The notes beneath the pieces are model-generated. The model ran no database searches and had not been told where the DNA came from. It worked only from the letters and a program-made list of their open reading frames with translations. 64,000 nucleotides of DNA from DATAGF01 sp963813355 (GTDB taxonomy: Bacteria > Actinomycetota > Thermoleophilia > Miltoncostaeales > Miltoncostaeaceae): assembly GCA_963813355.1 (NCBI GenBank), contig CAWEYS010000018.1, forward strand, positions 62,001 to 126,000, given 5' to 3'. Every line of letters starts with the position of its first letter. Position 1 is the stretch's first letter. Shown here piece by piece: positions 43,294 to 53,310 of the stretch. The position numbers and the translations under genes were made by a program.

Positions 43294-45107
43294 ATGGCGC
43301 CCCGTCGCTCCCGTGCCCAGGGCGGCGCCTCGCAGGCAACGCCAACGCCTGAACCGGTTCGCGCGTCCCCGCGCGCGCCCGCACCCCCCAGGAGAAGGTC
43401 GATCCCGCCCACGAGAAGACCGAACCGCGCCGCCGGTGCGCTGATCGTCGCGCTCCTCGCCGGGCTGCTGGTTGGGCTGGCGCTCTCCGGGGGAGCGGCC
43501 GCCGCCCCCGCCAAGGACGGCCTCGTCGCCGCCTACGGCTTCAACGAGGCCGACTCGAAGGGCATGAGGTTCGGCGACGCGTCCGGCCTCAAGAACGGCG
43601 CGGTCGGGCGGGACGTGCGGCGGGTCAAGGGCCGCTTCGGGCGGGGCGTGCGCTTCAACGGCCGCAGCTCGTGGCTGACCGTGCCCCCCAGCTCCTCGCT
43701 GAACCTCGCCCCCGGCATGACGCTCGAGGCCTGGGTGAAGCCGCGCGCCGCCTCCGGGCGCCGGGCCGTCATCACCAAGCAGGGCGCGCGGCCGCGCCGC
43801 CTACGCGCTGCACGCCGCGACCCCGCGGGGGGCCGTGGCCCAGGCGGTCACCCTGCGCAAGGGGCGCAAGGCCGCGCGGGCCGCGACGGTGCCCCTGGGC
43901 AAGTGGACCCACCTGGCGGCGACCTACGGCCCCGCACGCCTGCGCCTGTACGTCAACGGCACCGAGGTCGCCTCGGTGCCGTCCGGCGGGCGCCTCCGGC
44001 GCTCCGCGGGCCCGCTGCGGATCGGCGGGAACGCGGTCGGCGGCGACTGGTTCAAGGGGGTCATCGACGAGGTGCGCATCTACCGGCGCGCCCTCAGCCA
44101 GAAGGAGATCCTCCGCGACATGCGCCGCCGCGTGGCGCGGCCGCGCGCGACCGCGCCGGCGCCGCGCCCGCCGGCGCCGGCGACCGGGCCCGGCCCGTTC
44201 TCCTTCGGCATCGTCTCGACCCGCGGGGTGGAGCACATCGACGACGTCCGCCGCGCTCGGCGCGCGGATCACGCGCATCCACTTCGAGATCGGCACGCCG
44301 ACCTCGAGCATGCGCGAGTTCGTCGACCGCGCCGCCCGCCAGGGCGTCGAGGTGATCCTGCTGGCCGCCTTCAACGACCGGATCGCGACCTCCGAGGAGG
44401 CGCGCGGGCTGGCCGAGTGGGCGCGCGAGTTCGGGCCCGGCGGCACCTTCTGGAACGGGCGCTCCGACGGCGCCTACGCCGTGCGCTACATCGAGTTCGG
44501 CAACGAGACCAGCTACGCGCACCAGGGCATGGTCGACCGGGGCGGCGAGTACGCGCTGCGGGCCAAGGAGGCGATCGACGCCATCAAGGCGGCCAACCCG
44601 CGCGTCGGCCTCCTGGTGCAGGCCGACGACGCCAACATCAACCCGAGCCCCTGGGTGCGCGACATGCACGCCGCGGTGCCGAACCTCGGCAACCTGGCCG
44701 CCGGCTGGACCGTCCACCCCTACGGCCCGCGCTCGCGCTGGGAGCCGCGCATCGCCCGGCTGATCTCCCAGACGGCCGGCGTCGGCTGGCCGGCGCTGCC
44801 GATCTTCATGACCGAGTGGGGCATCTCCACCGACGACGGCCGCAGCCTGTCGGACAACTACACCTGGCCGACCAACATGACCTACGCGCAGGCCGGCGAG
44901 GCGGTCACCCGCGAGCTCGCCGACATGAACGCGCGCTTCCCCGGCCGGCTCGCCACCCTGCTCTGGTACTTCATCCGCGACCACGCCGCGCCGGGCGCGA
45001 GCTCGGACCGCGAGGACTACTTCGGCGCCGTCCGCGAGGACCGCTCCGACAAGGGGGCCCTGACCGCCGCCATCCGCGCCGCCGCCGCGAGGTACCCCGC
45101 GCACTGA
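43294..45107 (+). CDS. Exported LamG-domain glycoside hydrolase (two frameshifts)
   Basis: About 604 residues after correction. A signal-anchor segment (AAGALIVALLAGLLVGLALSG) follows a basic, Pro-rich start; ATG 43294 is tentative. A LamG/concanavalin-like domain (about 43530-44120) has GLVAAYGFNEAD, LEAWVKPRAASGRRAVITKQ, THLAATYGPARLRLYVNG and IDEVRIYRRALSQKEI. A TIM-barrel follows: ITRIHFEIGTPTSSMREFVD, IEFGNETSYAHQG (probable acid/base Glu) and PIFMTEWGIS (probable nucleophile Glu), similar to clan A glycosidases such as GH39/GH5. Extra bases near 43781-43800 and 44246-44254 break the frame. The substrate is probably a cell-surface or environmental glycan. Confidence 0.78.
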
Positions 45108-45119
45108 GGCGTCGACGGC

Positions 45120-45157
45120 GAAGGGCCGCCGGTCGTCGAGACGACCCGCGGCCCTTC
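45120..45157. terminator. Bidirectional terminator between convergent genes
   Basis: Stem GAAGGGCCGC-c-GGTCGT, loop CGAG, then ACGACC-c-GCGGCCCTTC: 16 paired bases plus a mismatch. It lies in the 85-nt gap between the convergent glycosidase (+) and propeller (-) genes. Confidence 0.8.
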
Positions 45158-45192
45158 GGCCCGACCAGCCCCCGAGGGGGTGGGTCCCTGCG

Positions 45193-46583
45193 CTACCGCC
45201 GCTTGGGCAGCACCTTCACCTTGACCGCGTTGGTGTTCACGCTCTTCGGGCCGTTCTTGTAGCTGAGCCGGAGCTTGTAGAGGCCCGGCTTGGCGATCTT
45301 GACCGGGATGCTGCCCTGGGTGCCGGTGACGAGCTTCGACTTGATCGTCTTGAACTTCTTGATCGCGCCCTTGAGCTTCGTGTTCGAGTTGCGGATCTGG
45401 ACCCGCACCTGGCTCTTGGTGACCGCCTTGTTGAACTTGACCTTCACCGTGAAGAGCTTGCCGGCGATGACCGTCTTCTTGAGCGTGAAGCTGGCCTTCA
45501 GGCCCGCCACCGTGCCCGCGCCGCCGCCGCCGCCCGGGACCACCGGGACCGGCGTGACCGCGCCGCCCTGGGTGATGCGGACGATCGTGCGCCCGCGGAC
45601 CAGCGGGGCGTTCGAGCCGAAGCAGGTCACGTAGACCGCGCCGTCCGGAGGCCGGCCGCGATGCCCTCGGGGCCGTCGCAGCCCGGCACCGGGATGCGCG
45701 GTACTGGCCGCTCGTCGTGACGACGCCGACCGTGTCGGCCGCGTACTGGGCGAACCACAGCGCCCCGTCGGGGCCGACCGCGACGCCGCGGGAGTCGCTG
45801 CCCGGGAGCGCGACGCCGCCCGACGGAGGGCCGCCGCCGCTCGGCGCGATGTGCTCGACGCCGCCGGGGTGGGTGACCCAGAGGTTGCCGTCGGGGCCGA
45901 GCGCGATCCCGAAGGCGTTGCGCCAGCGGGGCGATCTGCGTCGGCGCCCGGGCGCGGCCGTGCTCGTGCGTGCTCGACGCCGCCGGACCGTCGTGACGTA
46001 GATGTTCGGGTCGCCGGCCGGGCCCGCGCGCGACGCTCTGGGCGTTCGAGCACGGCGGCCGGCCGCAGGCCGATCGGCGGCGCCGCGCGGCGCCGCTGAC
46101 GCGCCAGAGCGCAGTCGTGTGCCCTTGGCCGAGATACCAGAGGTTGCCGTCGGCGCCGGTGGTGATGCCCTGCAGGTTGAGCGCGTCGGGCTCGAGGGTC
46201 GCTGGAGTCACGGTGATGCCGCCGGTCGGTCGATCCTGCTGACCGTGCCGTTGCAGGCCGGTGAACCAGCGGTCGGTCGTCCGGACTCCGTGTACCAGAG
46301 TGCTCCGTCCGGGCCGCTGGTGATGCCCGCCGGGCCGCCGGCGTCGGGCGCCGGGATCAGCAGCGGCGAGCCGCCGGGCGGCATCTTGCCGATCGACTGG
46401 GCGCCGGGGTCGGCGAACCACAGGTTGCCGTCCGGGCCCGCGGTGATGCCCAGCGGCTGCGAGAACGCCGACGGGACGGTGATCGTAGTTGACCTGGTCG
46501 GCGGCGGCCGCGGTTCCGACCACGGCGGCCGCGACGCCGAGGGCCGCGCCGGTGGCGACCATCTGACGGCGGAAACGAGTCAT
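45193..46583 (-). pseudogene. Secreted beta-propeller (streptogramin-lyase-like) protein, multiply frameshifted
   Basis: ATG 46583 follows GAAGGGT and begins MTRFRRQMVATGAALGVAAA, a signal peptide. Blades of a Vgb/NHL-type propeller can be read in different frames: AGPDGNLWFADPG, SGPDGALWYTES, TTGADGNLWYLGQGH, IAPSGGGPPSG, VYVTCFGSNAPLV. The C-terminal ~150 residues (45193-45640) are intact: a Gly-rich linker, then a beta domain FTLKKTVIAGKLFTVKVKFN ... KIAKPGLYKLRLSYKNG ... VKVLPKRR. At least five breaks lie between 45640 and 46490. The propeller is probably a ligand-binding surface protein; lyase activity is not implied. Confidence 0.6.
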
Positions 46584-46735
46584 ACCCTTCACGGTTCGAG
46601 CCCCCGTTCGGTGGGATGGGACGGCGTCGTGCCGCCCCCTGTGGCCATTCAGGCTGGCAGGGCGGGCCGGGAAGCTCGCCCTGCGGGGGACCAGTCCGCG
46701 GCTCGCGGGGGTGCAGTCCCCAGGTCGTCGTTCGT
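46584..46735. other. Structured, unassigned 152-nt intergenic stretch
   Basis: Contains GCAGGGCG (46657-46664)/CGCCCTGC pairing and GGGGAC ... GTCCCC enclosing CCGCG-GCT-CGCGG. No protein or tRNA fits. It lies between the end of the epimerase gene and the start of the propeller gene, both on the minus strand, so it may combine the propeller gene's leader and promoter with regulatory structure. Confidence 0.35.
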
Positions 46736-47726
46736 TTAGTTACGGAACCGATCGGCGGCGGGATCCGGGTACTCGCCCTTGCGGGCGCGGCCCAGGATCT
46801 CGTCCATGCCGTCGGGGACGCGCTTGGAGACCTCGTAGCCCAGCGTCTCGTGGATCCGCTCGAAGCTGACCTTGTAGGAGCGCGGGTCCTCGTCGATCGT
46901 CGTCCACTCCGCGCGCAGCTCGGGCAGCCGCTCCTTGAGCAGCTCGTACATCATGCGCTTGGTGTAGTTCTCGCCCGAGTCGCCGACGTTGAACGTCTGG
47001 TTGCGGCTCGCCTCGGGGCTGCCGAGCACCATCACGATGGCGCGGGCGATGTCGTCCACGTGGGCGTACGGGCGCCAGAACTGCTCGCCGAAGATCGAGA
47101 GCACGCCCTCGGTGTAGGCCTCGATGGTGAACTGGTTGACGGTGAGGTCGAACCGCATGCGCGGGCGCCACGCCGTAGACCGTCGCGAGGCGGAGGGCCG
47201 TGTAGCCCATGCCCCCGTTGGCCTGCTCGGCGAGGTGGCGCTCGACGGCGACCTTGGTCTCGGCGTAGAGCGAGACCGGGTTCAGCTCGGCGTCCTCGGT
47301 CACGAGGGTGCTCGTGTCGGAGACGCCGTAGTTGCTGCAGGTCGAGACGAAGACCAGGTGGTCGACGTCGGCCTCGCCGGAGGCGTCGATCAGGTTGGTC
47401 GAGGCGTCGATGTTGATCGACCGGGTGAGGTCGGGGTCGCGCTTGCCGGCGGGGTCGCCGACGATGGCCGCCAGGTGGACGACGGCGTCGCTGCGCGACA
47501 GGAGCGGCCGGAGGGTGTCGAGGTCGCGCACGTCGGCCTGGACGAACTCCAGGCGCGGGTGCCCGATCAGCTCGCGCACGCCCTGGTCGCCGTGGGCCAT
47601 GCGGCACCAGTCGACGCCGATGACGTTCGTGGCCTCGTCCGCCAGCAGGCGGCGCGTGAGGGCCCCGCCGACGTAGCCGGCGGCGCCGGTCACCAGGACC
47701 GTGCGGTGGGGAGCATCCGTGCTCAT
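46736..47726 (-). CDS. NAD-dependent sugar-nucleotide epimerase/dehydratase (one frameshift)
   Basis: An extended SDR of about 329 residues. VLVTGAAGYVGGALTRRLL binds NAD; VVHLAAIVGDPAGKRDP; the catalytic SLYAETKVAVERHL contains Tyr-x-x-x-Lys, preceded by STCSNYG. An extra base near 47157-47167 separates LATVYGVAP from RMRFDLTVNQFTIEAY; the C-terminal half with YAHVDDIARAIVMVL and FNVGDSGENYTK is intact. ATG 47726 has GGAGG and overlaps the aminotransferase stop (ATGA). Makes an activated sugar for the polysaccharide encoded upstream in this operon. Confidence 0.88.
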
Positions 47727-48850
47727 GCGATTGCCTCCTGCAGCTCGAGGACCCGCGCGACGCGCTCGACGTCGTCGTCGGTCATGGCGGGGTAGAGGGG
47801 GACGGTGACCTCGCGCCGGGCGTACTCCTCGGTGAGGGGGAGCTCGTCCTGGGGCGCGTAGACCGTGAAGCGGTGCACCGGCTGGTAGTGGACGCTCGTC
47901 TGCACGTCGTCCGCCGCCGCCCGCCGCCGGATCTCCTCGCGCGCCTCCTGGCTGGGGGCGACGATCGGGAGGATGTGGCAGGCGCTGCCCTCGTCCTCGC
48001 CGGCGAAGGGGATCACGAGCTCGGGCTGGCCCGCGAGCGCGGCCCGGTAGGCGGCGACGACGCGCCGCCGGCCGGCGGTCATGTCGTCGAGCTTGCCGAG
48101 CTGGACCAGGCCCAGGGCGGCCTCGAGCTCGCTGGGGCGGTAGTTGTAGCCGCGCTCGACGACGTCGTAGCCGCTGGCGTGCCCGCGCTCCCGGTCCCAG
48201 CTGGTGGCGGTCATGCCGTGGGCGCGCATCAGGCGCAGCCGCTTGGCGACGGCGTCGTCGTCGGTGGTGATCATCCCGCCCTCGCCCGTGACGAGGTTCT
48301 TGTTCGAGAAGAACGAGAAGCACGAGACGTCGCCGATCGACCCGGCGCGGCCGGCGGCGCAGGAGGCCCCGGGCGCGTGGGCGGCGTCCTCCACCAGCGC
48401 GATGCCGTGGCGGTCGGCCAGCGCGCGCAGCGCGGCGATCTCGCCCATCCAGCCGCCGTAGTGCATCGCGCAGATCGCGCGGGTGCGGGGGCCGATCAGG
48501 GCGGCGACGGCGTCGGGGTCGAGGACCGGGCGCTCCAGGCTGAGGATGTCGCCGAAGCGCGGGGTGGCGCCGGTGTAGGCGACGGCGTTGGCGGTCGCCA
48601 CGAAGGTGAGCGAGGGGACGATGACCTCGTCGCCGGGGCCGATGTCGAGGGCCGCGAAGGCGAGGTGCAGGGCGGCCGTGCACGAGGACGCCATGACGGC
48701 GTGGCTCGCGCCGACGCGCTCGGCGAAGGCCTCCTCGAAGGCCGCCGTGCGCGGGCCCATCGTGAGCCAGGCGGAGCGGACGACCTCGGCGACGGCCTCG
48801 ACCTCGGCCTCGTCGAAGGACGGGGCGGCGAGCGGCAGGACGCGGCTCAC
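47723..48850 (-). CDS. DegT/DnrJ/EryC1 sugar aminotransferase
   Basis: A 375-residue PLP enzyme transferring an amino group to a keto-sugar nucleotide. Segments: SWLTMGP-like SAWLTMGPRTAAFEEAFAER, SSCTAALHLAFAALDIGPGD, IVPSLTFVATANAV, VEDAAHAPGA, and the PLP lysine in FSFFSNKNLVTGEGGMI; GYNYRPSELEAALGL and VHYQPVHRF near the end. GTG 48850 overlaps the nucleotidyltransferase stop (GTGA). With the epimerase and nucleotidyltransferase it would supply an amino-deoxysugar donor. Confidence 0.9.
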   Translation of the reverse strand: MSRVLPLAAPSFDEAEVEAVAEVVRSAWLTMGPRTAAFEEAFAERVGASHAVMASSCTAALHLAFAALDIGPGDEVIVPSLTFVATANAVAYTGATPRFGDILSLERPVLDPDAVAALIGPRTRAICAMHYGGWMGEIAALRALADRHGIALVEDAAHAPGASCAAGRAGSIGDVSCFSFFSNKNLVTGEGGMITTDDDAVAKRLRLMRAHGMTATSWDRERGHASGYDVVERGYNYRPSELEAALGLVQLGKLDDMTAGRRRVVAAYRAALAGQPELVIPFAGEDEGSACHILPIVAPSQEAREEIRRRAAADDVQTSVHYQPVHRFTVYAPQDELPLTEEYARREVTVPLYPAMTDDDVERVARVLELQEAIA

Positions 48851-49653
48851 TGCAGGACCTCGACCGGGGCGAAGAGCGTGTCCTTCATGCGCTCGAAGTC
48901 CTCGAGCGCCTTCTGGTAGTCGCTGTGCCGCCCGATGTCGAGCCAGAAGCCCTCGAAGGGGTAGCCGGCGACGACCTCCTGCTGCTCGAGCAGGCGCAGG
49001 ATGAGCTGGGGCAGGTCGAGGCGCACGCCCGGCTCGATCAGCTCGAGGGCGCGGGGCTCGAAGACGTAGACGCCCATCGAGACCGTGGCCTCGAGAACGG
49101 GCTTCTCGCGGTAGTTGAGGATCTGGCGCGACTCGCCGATCGGCTCGCCGAGGTCCATCACGCCGAACTCCATCTGCACGTCGGCGCGCTGGACCGCGAT
49201 CGAGGCGGCGGCGCCGCTGGCGGCGTGGGACGCGACCAGGTCGGTGAACCGCAGGTTGGTGAGCAGGTCGCCGTTCATCACCAGCACCGGGCGCTCGCGG
49301 CACGCCTCGGGCAGGAAGGCCAGCGGGCCGACCGTGCCGAGGGGCTCCTCCTCCTCGAGGTAGCGGAGCTTCAGGCCGTAGCGCGAGCCGTTGCCGCAGT
49401 AGGCGCGGATGAGGCTCGCCATGTGCCCGACGGCGAGGGTGACCTCGCGCCAGCCCTGCACGGCGAGCTGCCGCAGCAGGACGTCGAGGATGGGGCCGTC
49501 GCCCAGCGGCATCAGCGGCTTGGGCAGCACGGTGGTGAGCGGGGCGAGGCGTGTTCCCTTGCCTCCAGCCAGGATCACGGCGTGGGGCCGCTTCGGCCGC
49601 CCGCGCCGCGCCGGGCGCTCGTTCGTGAGCACGTTCAGAGTTGTCCCCATCAC
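48847..49653 (-). CDS. Sugar-phosphate nucleotidyltransferase
   Basis: About 268 residues. The nucleotide-binding signature is HAVILAGGKGTRLAPLTTVLPKP, followed by the substrate Lys region PLMPLGDGPILD, the metal-binding VLVMNGDLLTN, LNYREKP and a C-terminal FEGFWLDIGRHSDYQKA. Family: RmlA/GlmU-type. The start is GTG 49653 or ATG 49650, with AAGGGA upstream. It makes an NDP-sugar used by the downstream aminotransferase and epimerase. A 50-nt gap separates it from the glycosyltransferase cluster, so a local promoter is possible. Confidence 0.9.
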   Translation of the reverse strand: MMGTTLNVLTNERPARRGRPKRPHAVILAGGKGTRLAPLTTVLPKPLMPLGDGPILDVLLRQLAVQGWREVTLAVGHMASLIRAYCGNGSRYGLKLRYLEEEEPLGTVGPLAFLPEACRERPVLVMNGDLLTNLRFTDLVASHAASGAAASIAVQRADVQMEFGVMDLGEPIGESRQILNYREKPVLEATVSMGVYVFEPRALELIEPGVRLDLPQLILRLLEQQEVVAGYPFEGFWLDIGRHSDYQKALEDFERMKDTLFAPVEVLQ

Positions 49654-49703
49654 CGTCCCTTAGGCTCGTCGTGTGGCACGGAGCGCCGGGCTCCACGACG
49701 AGG

Positions 49704-50963
49704 CTAGCCCACCCTCCCCGGCCCCACCACGGTCGTATGACCAGGGCTCGACCCACCCGGCGGCTCAGGTCTCGGGCAGCGCCCGGCGGCTAAGTCGGGG
49801 CGGACGACCTGCTCGAGGTGGGTTGCGAATGCGTCGGCGAACGCTGCGACGTCGAAGCGGGCGCTCGCCTCCTCGAAGGCGGCCCGGCCCACGGCCGCGC
49901 GCGTCTCCGGCGCGGCGATGAGGTCCGCCACGGCGTCGGCGATCCGGCCCGGGTCGTTCGGCGGCACGACGATGCCGGTCTCGGCGTCGCGCACCAGCTC
50001 GGGCACGCCGCCGAGGTTCGTGGCCACGACGGGCAGGCCCAGGGCCATCGCCTCGAGCACCGTGGTCGGGAGCGAGTCGGGCAGCACCGACGCGTGCACC
50101 ATCACGTCGAGGCCGGACAGCACCTCGGCCAGGTCGCCGAAGGGCGAGATCAGCTCGACGCGCTCGGCGATGCCCAGGCGCTCGGCCCGCGCGCGCAGCT
50201 CCTGCAGGTGGCCCGGCGCCTCGCGCGCCGCCGCGCCCGCGATCACGAACCGGGCGTCGACCCCCCGCTCCAGCAGGTCGGCCGCGGCGTCGAGCACGAC
50301 CGCGTGGCCCTTGAGGGGCGTCAGGCGGCCCACCGACCCGACGCGGGGGGCGCCGTTGACCCGGGCGGGCGCCCGGGCGGCGCCGTCGCGCAGGGCGGTG
50401 AGGTCGATGCCGTTGTAGAGCGTCGCCACCCGCCCTGCCGGGACGCCCCCCTCGACCAGGGCGCGCCCGGTGGAGTCGGAGACGGTGAGCACCAGCACCG
50501 GCGCGCGCCGGCCGATCGCCAGCAGCAGGCGGCGGGTGGAGCCGGCGAAGTCGGCCGAGTCCATCGTGTCGTGCATGCGCCAGACCACCGGCCGGCGCGC
50601 CAGCCGCCCGGCCAGGCTGCCGTAGACGTGCGCCTTGGCGCTGTTGGTGACGACCACGTCGGCGCGACAGGCGGCGATGGCCCGCGCCAGGCGGGCCGAG
50701 GCGACCGGCAGGGCCGCCGCGGCCCGCAGCGTGTCCAGGCGCGAGCCCGCCCCGCCGCGCGAGACGCCCAGCAGCGACCGCGAGACCGGCACCACCCGCA
50801 CCTCGGCGCCGCGCGCGCGGGCGCCCTCGGTGAGCATGCCCTCGCCGGGGGTGAGCACGATCGGCGCCACCCGGGCGCGGTCCAGGCGCTCGAGCAGGGT
50901 CAGCAGCATGAGCTCGGCGCCGCCGTACCCGGTGTGGTGGCTGACGAAGGCGCAGCGGATCAC
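49704..50963 (-). CDS. Group 4 glycosyltransferase
   Basis: A 419-residue GT-B retaining enzyme. N-terminal acceptor domain: VIRCAFVSHHTGYGGAELML. Donor domain: VGSVGRLTPLKGHAVVLDAA, FVIAGAAAREAPGHLQEL and the E-x7-E motif PTTVLEAMALGLPVVATNLGG. GTG 50963 overlaps the previous stop (GTGA). The C-terminal tail after VVRPDLAAG is Pro/Gly-rich and poorly conserved, so the true end may be a little earlier. Adds one sugar of the repeat unit at the cytoplasmic membrane face. Confidence 0.88.
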   Translation of the reverse strand: MIRCAFVSHHTGYGGAELMLLTLLERLDRARVAPIVLTPGEGMLTEGARARGAEVRVVPVSRSLLGVSRGGAGSRLDTLRAAAALPVASARLARAIAACRADVVVTNSAKAHVYGSLAGRLARRPVVWRMHDTMDSADFAGSTRRLLLAIGRRAPVLVLTVSDSTGRALVEGGVPAGRVATLYNGIDLTALRDGAARAPARVNGAPRVGSVGRLTPLKGHAVVLDAAADLLERGVDARFVIAGAAAREAPGHLQELRARAERLGIAERVELISPFGDLAEVLSGLDVMVHASVLPDSLPTTVLEAMALGLPVVATNLGGVPELVRDAETGIVVPPNDPGRIADAVADLIAAPETRAAVGRAAFEEASARFDVAAFADAFATHLEQVVRPDLAAGRCPRPEPPGGSSPGHTTVVGPGRVG

Positions 50964-52103
50964 GGGCGCGCCCCGTTGCCCGGCGCGACCTCGCGGTAGA
51001 CCGCCTCCCAGCGCTCGGCCAGGGCCGCCCACGAGAACGTGGCGGCGTAGTCGCGGGCGCGCGCGACCCGCTCCGCCGCGGGCCGGCCCGGGCTCGTCGA
51101 GGGCCTCGCCGAGGGCCCGCGCGAGGTCGTCGGCGTCCCCCGGGCGCACCAGGCGGCCGTGCTCGCCCACCAGCGCCGGCAGGTGCCCGGCGGCGCCGGC
51201 GACCAGCGGCACCTCGCAGGCCATCGCCTCGATCGCCACCCGGCCCCAGGGCTCGTGGCGGGAGGGCATGGCGACCACGTCGCCCGCCGTGAAGGCCAGG
51301 GCCACGCGCTCCATGGGCAGCGGGCCGTGGAACCAGACCCGGCCGGCAAGACCCAGGCGGTCGGCCTGCGCCCGCAGGGCCGCCTCCTCGGGCCCCTCGC
51401 CCACGATCAGCGCGCCGACCCGGCCCGGCATGCGGGCGATCGCGTCGAGCAGGACGTCGATCCCCTTGTCCGGCACGAGCCGGCCGGCGAACGACACCAC
51501 CCGCCCCTCCTCGGGGATGCCCAGCTCGCGGCGCGAGGCGGCGCGGTCGCGCGGGCCCAGGACGCCGAGCTCGATGCCGTGGCCGATCACGGCCGACGGC
51601 CCCCGGTAGCCCTTGGCCTCGACGACGGCGACCGACTCGGGGCTGCGGCCCACGACGTAGCTCGCCGAGCGCACGACGTAGCCCTCGCCCCACCGGAACG
51701 GGGGCGGCTGGCGCTTGACGGCCTGCTGGCTGGGGTTCAGCACCAGCGGTGCGCGGCGGGCGACCGCCCGGCGGGCGAGCGCGACCTGGGTGCTGACGGC
51801 GCTGTAGGGCTCCTCCCACAGGTCGACGACGTCGGGGCGCAGGGAGCGCATCAGCTTCACCAGCCCGCGGGGGTAGAAGTAGGCGTGCCGCTGGCCGCGC
51901 ACCATGGGCAGGGCGACCGGCAGCACCTCGAGCCGGTACTCGGGGGCCGGCGGGCGCTCGGCGCTCATCCAGCGGCCCAGCTCGAAGAAGCGCGATGGCG
52001 CCACCACCGTCACGTCCAGCCCGGGCCGCCGGGCCAGCTCGCGCGCCTTGGCCTGGGCCAGCTCCACCGAGACGTAGGCGTGGCTGATCATCAGGACTCT
52101 CAA
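50960..52103 (-). CDS. Group 4 glycosyltransferase (one frameshift)
   Basis: About 380 residues. Starts at TTG 52103, overlapping the previous stop as TTGA, with GAGGAG upstream, reading LRVLMISHAYVSVELAQ. Donor domain: VVSFAGRLVPDKGIDVLLDA, VGALIVGEGPEEAALRAQ, RHEPWGRVAIEAMACEVPLV. Near 51081-51092 an extra base changes the frame after EALDEPG; the true C terminus (AERVARARDYAATFSWAALA ... APGNGARP) ends at 50960. Part of the continuous glycosyltransferase series. Confidence 0.87.
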
Positions 52104-53310
52104 GGCCGCTCCTCGGGCGCGACGGCTCTCCCGGCCGTGGCGCCCTCGTCGCGGGGGCCCGCATCGAGGTCGTCGAGCAGGGCGAGGTGGGCCCGCGCGA
52201 CCTCGTCCCAGGTGGGGGCCGCGCGCTCGGCGATGCCGCGGGCGGCGGCGCGCATCCCGTCGCGGTCGGCCCGCGTCGCCCGGGCCACCTCGACGATGGC
52301 CGCGGCCGCCGCCTCGGCGTCGGCCGGCGGGTAGAGCCAGCCCGACTGCCCCGCCAGCAGCCGGCCGATGCCGCCGATGTCGGGGCCCACCACGGGCGTC
52401 CCGGCGGCCAGGGCCAGGTGCAGGATGCCGCTCTCGGACGCGCGCCGGTGCCCGAGCACGAGGACGTCGGCCGCGCGCGCCTCGGACACCAGCTCCTCGA
52501 CGGTCAGGTGGCGGAGGTCGGCCGAGACCGCGTGGGCGGGCAGCGCCTCCAGCATGCGGCGCACGCCGTCGCCGTCGGCCGCGCGCCCGACCACCCGCAG
52601 GCGCAGGCCCGGGTCGGCGCGCAGCGCCCCGCCGAAGGCGGCGACGACGGTGTCGAACCCCTTGTACGGCCGCAGGGTGCCCGAGGTGGGCCACGCGGAC
52701 GGCGTCGCCGACGCCGTTGGCGCCCTCGGCGAAGGCGTCGGCGATCGGGCGGTAGGTGCCGTGGGCGATGACGCCGACGCGCGGCCCGCCGCCCGGCGAG
52801 GCGCCGCACGACGTCCGCCTCGGCGTCGCTCTGGGCGACGATCAGGTGCGGCAGCCGGTAGGTCGCGCGGTGGACCAGGTTGCCGGCGCCCGGGCGGTCG
52901 TGGGGCACGGCGTTGTGCGCCGTGACCACCAGGCGGCGCGCGAGCGGCCGGAGGGCGGCGAGGAACACGAGCTCGGGGGCCGACTCGGGCGCCTGCACGT
53001 GGACGACGGCCGGGTGGCCGCGCAGGCGCGCCGCCAGCGCCGCCCCCACCACCCGCAGCCAGCCGAGCGCCCAGGAGAGGGCGATCGCGGCGGTGCGCGG
53101 CCGCCCCGACAGGCGCCGCGGGGCGCGCGGCCACAGGTGCCGGACCCGGGCCGCCTGGGGGACCCGGCCCTCGAGCTCGTTGCCCGTGCGGGTGGCCAGC
53201 GCCGCCGGCATCCCGGCCCGCGCCAGCGCGTCGGCGAGCAGGAAGGAGTAGTGGCCGATGCCCCCGCCGCCGGACCACTCCACCACGATGTAGTCGCCCC
53301 GGCGGCTCAC
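52100..53310 (-). CDS. Glycosyltransferase, GT4-like (two frameshifts)
   Basis: About 403 residues. GTG 53310 starts VSRRGDYIVVEWSGGGGIGH, overlapping the previous stop. Acceptor-domain features: VHVQAPESAPELVF, RRLVVTAHNAVPHDRPG, LIVAQSDAEADVVRRLA. Extra bases near 52782-52795 and 52688-52697 interrupt the frame. Donor domain: SGTLRPYKGFDTVVAAFGGA, LRLRVVGRAADGDGVRRML, and GILHLALAAGTPVVGPDIGG (the E of the usual E-x7-E appears as ASESGILHLA). Ends at 52100 with a TTGA overlap to the next gene. Confidence 0.82.

Noticed and set aside
46590..46625. T-loop-like GGTTCGAGCCC suggesting a tRNA
   Set aside because: The T-stem does not pair properly, no acceptor, D or anticodon arm fits, and it overlaps the start of the propeller gene.
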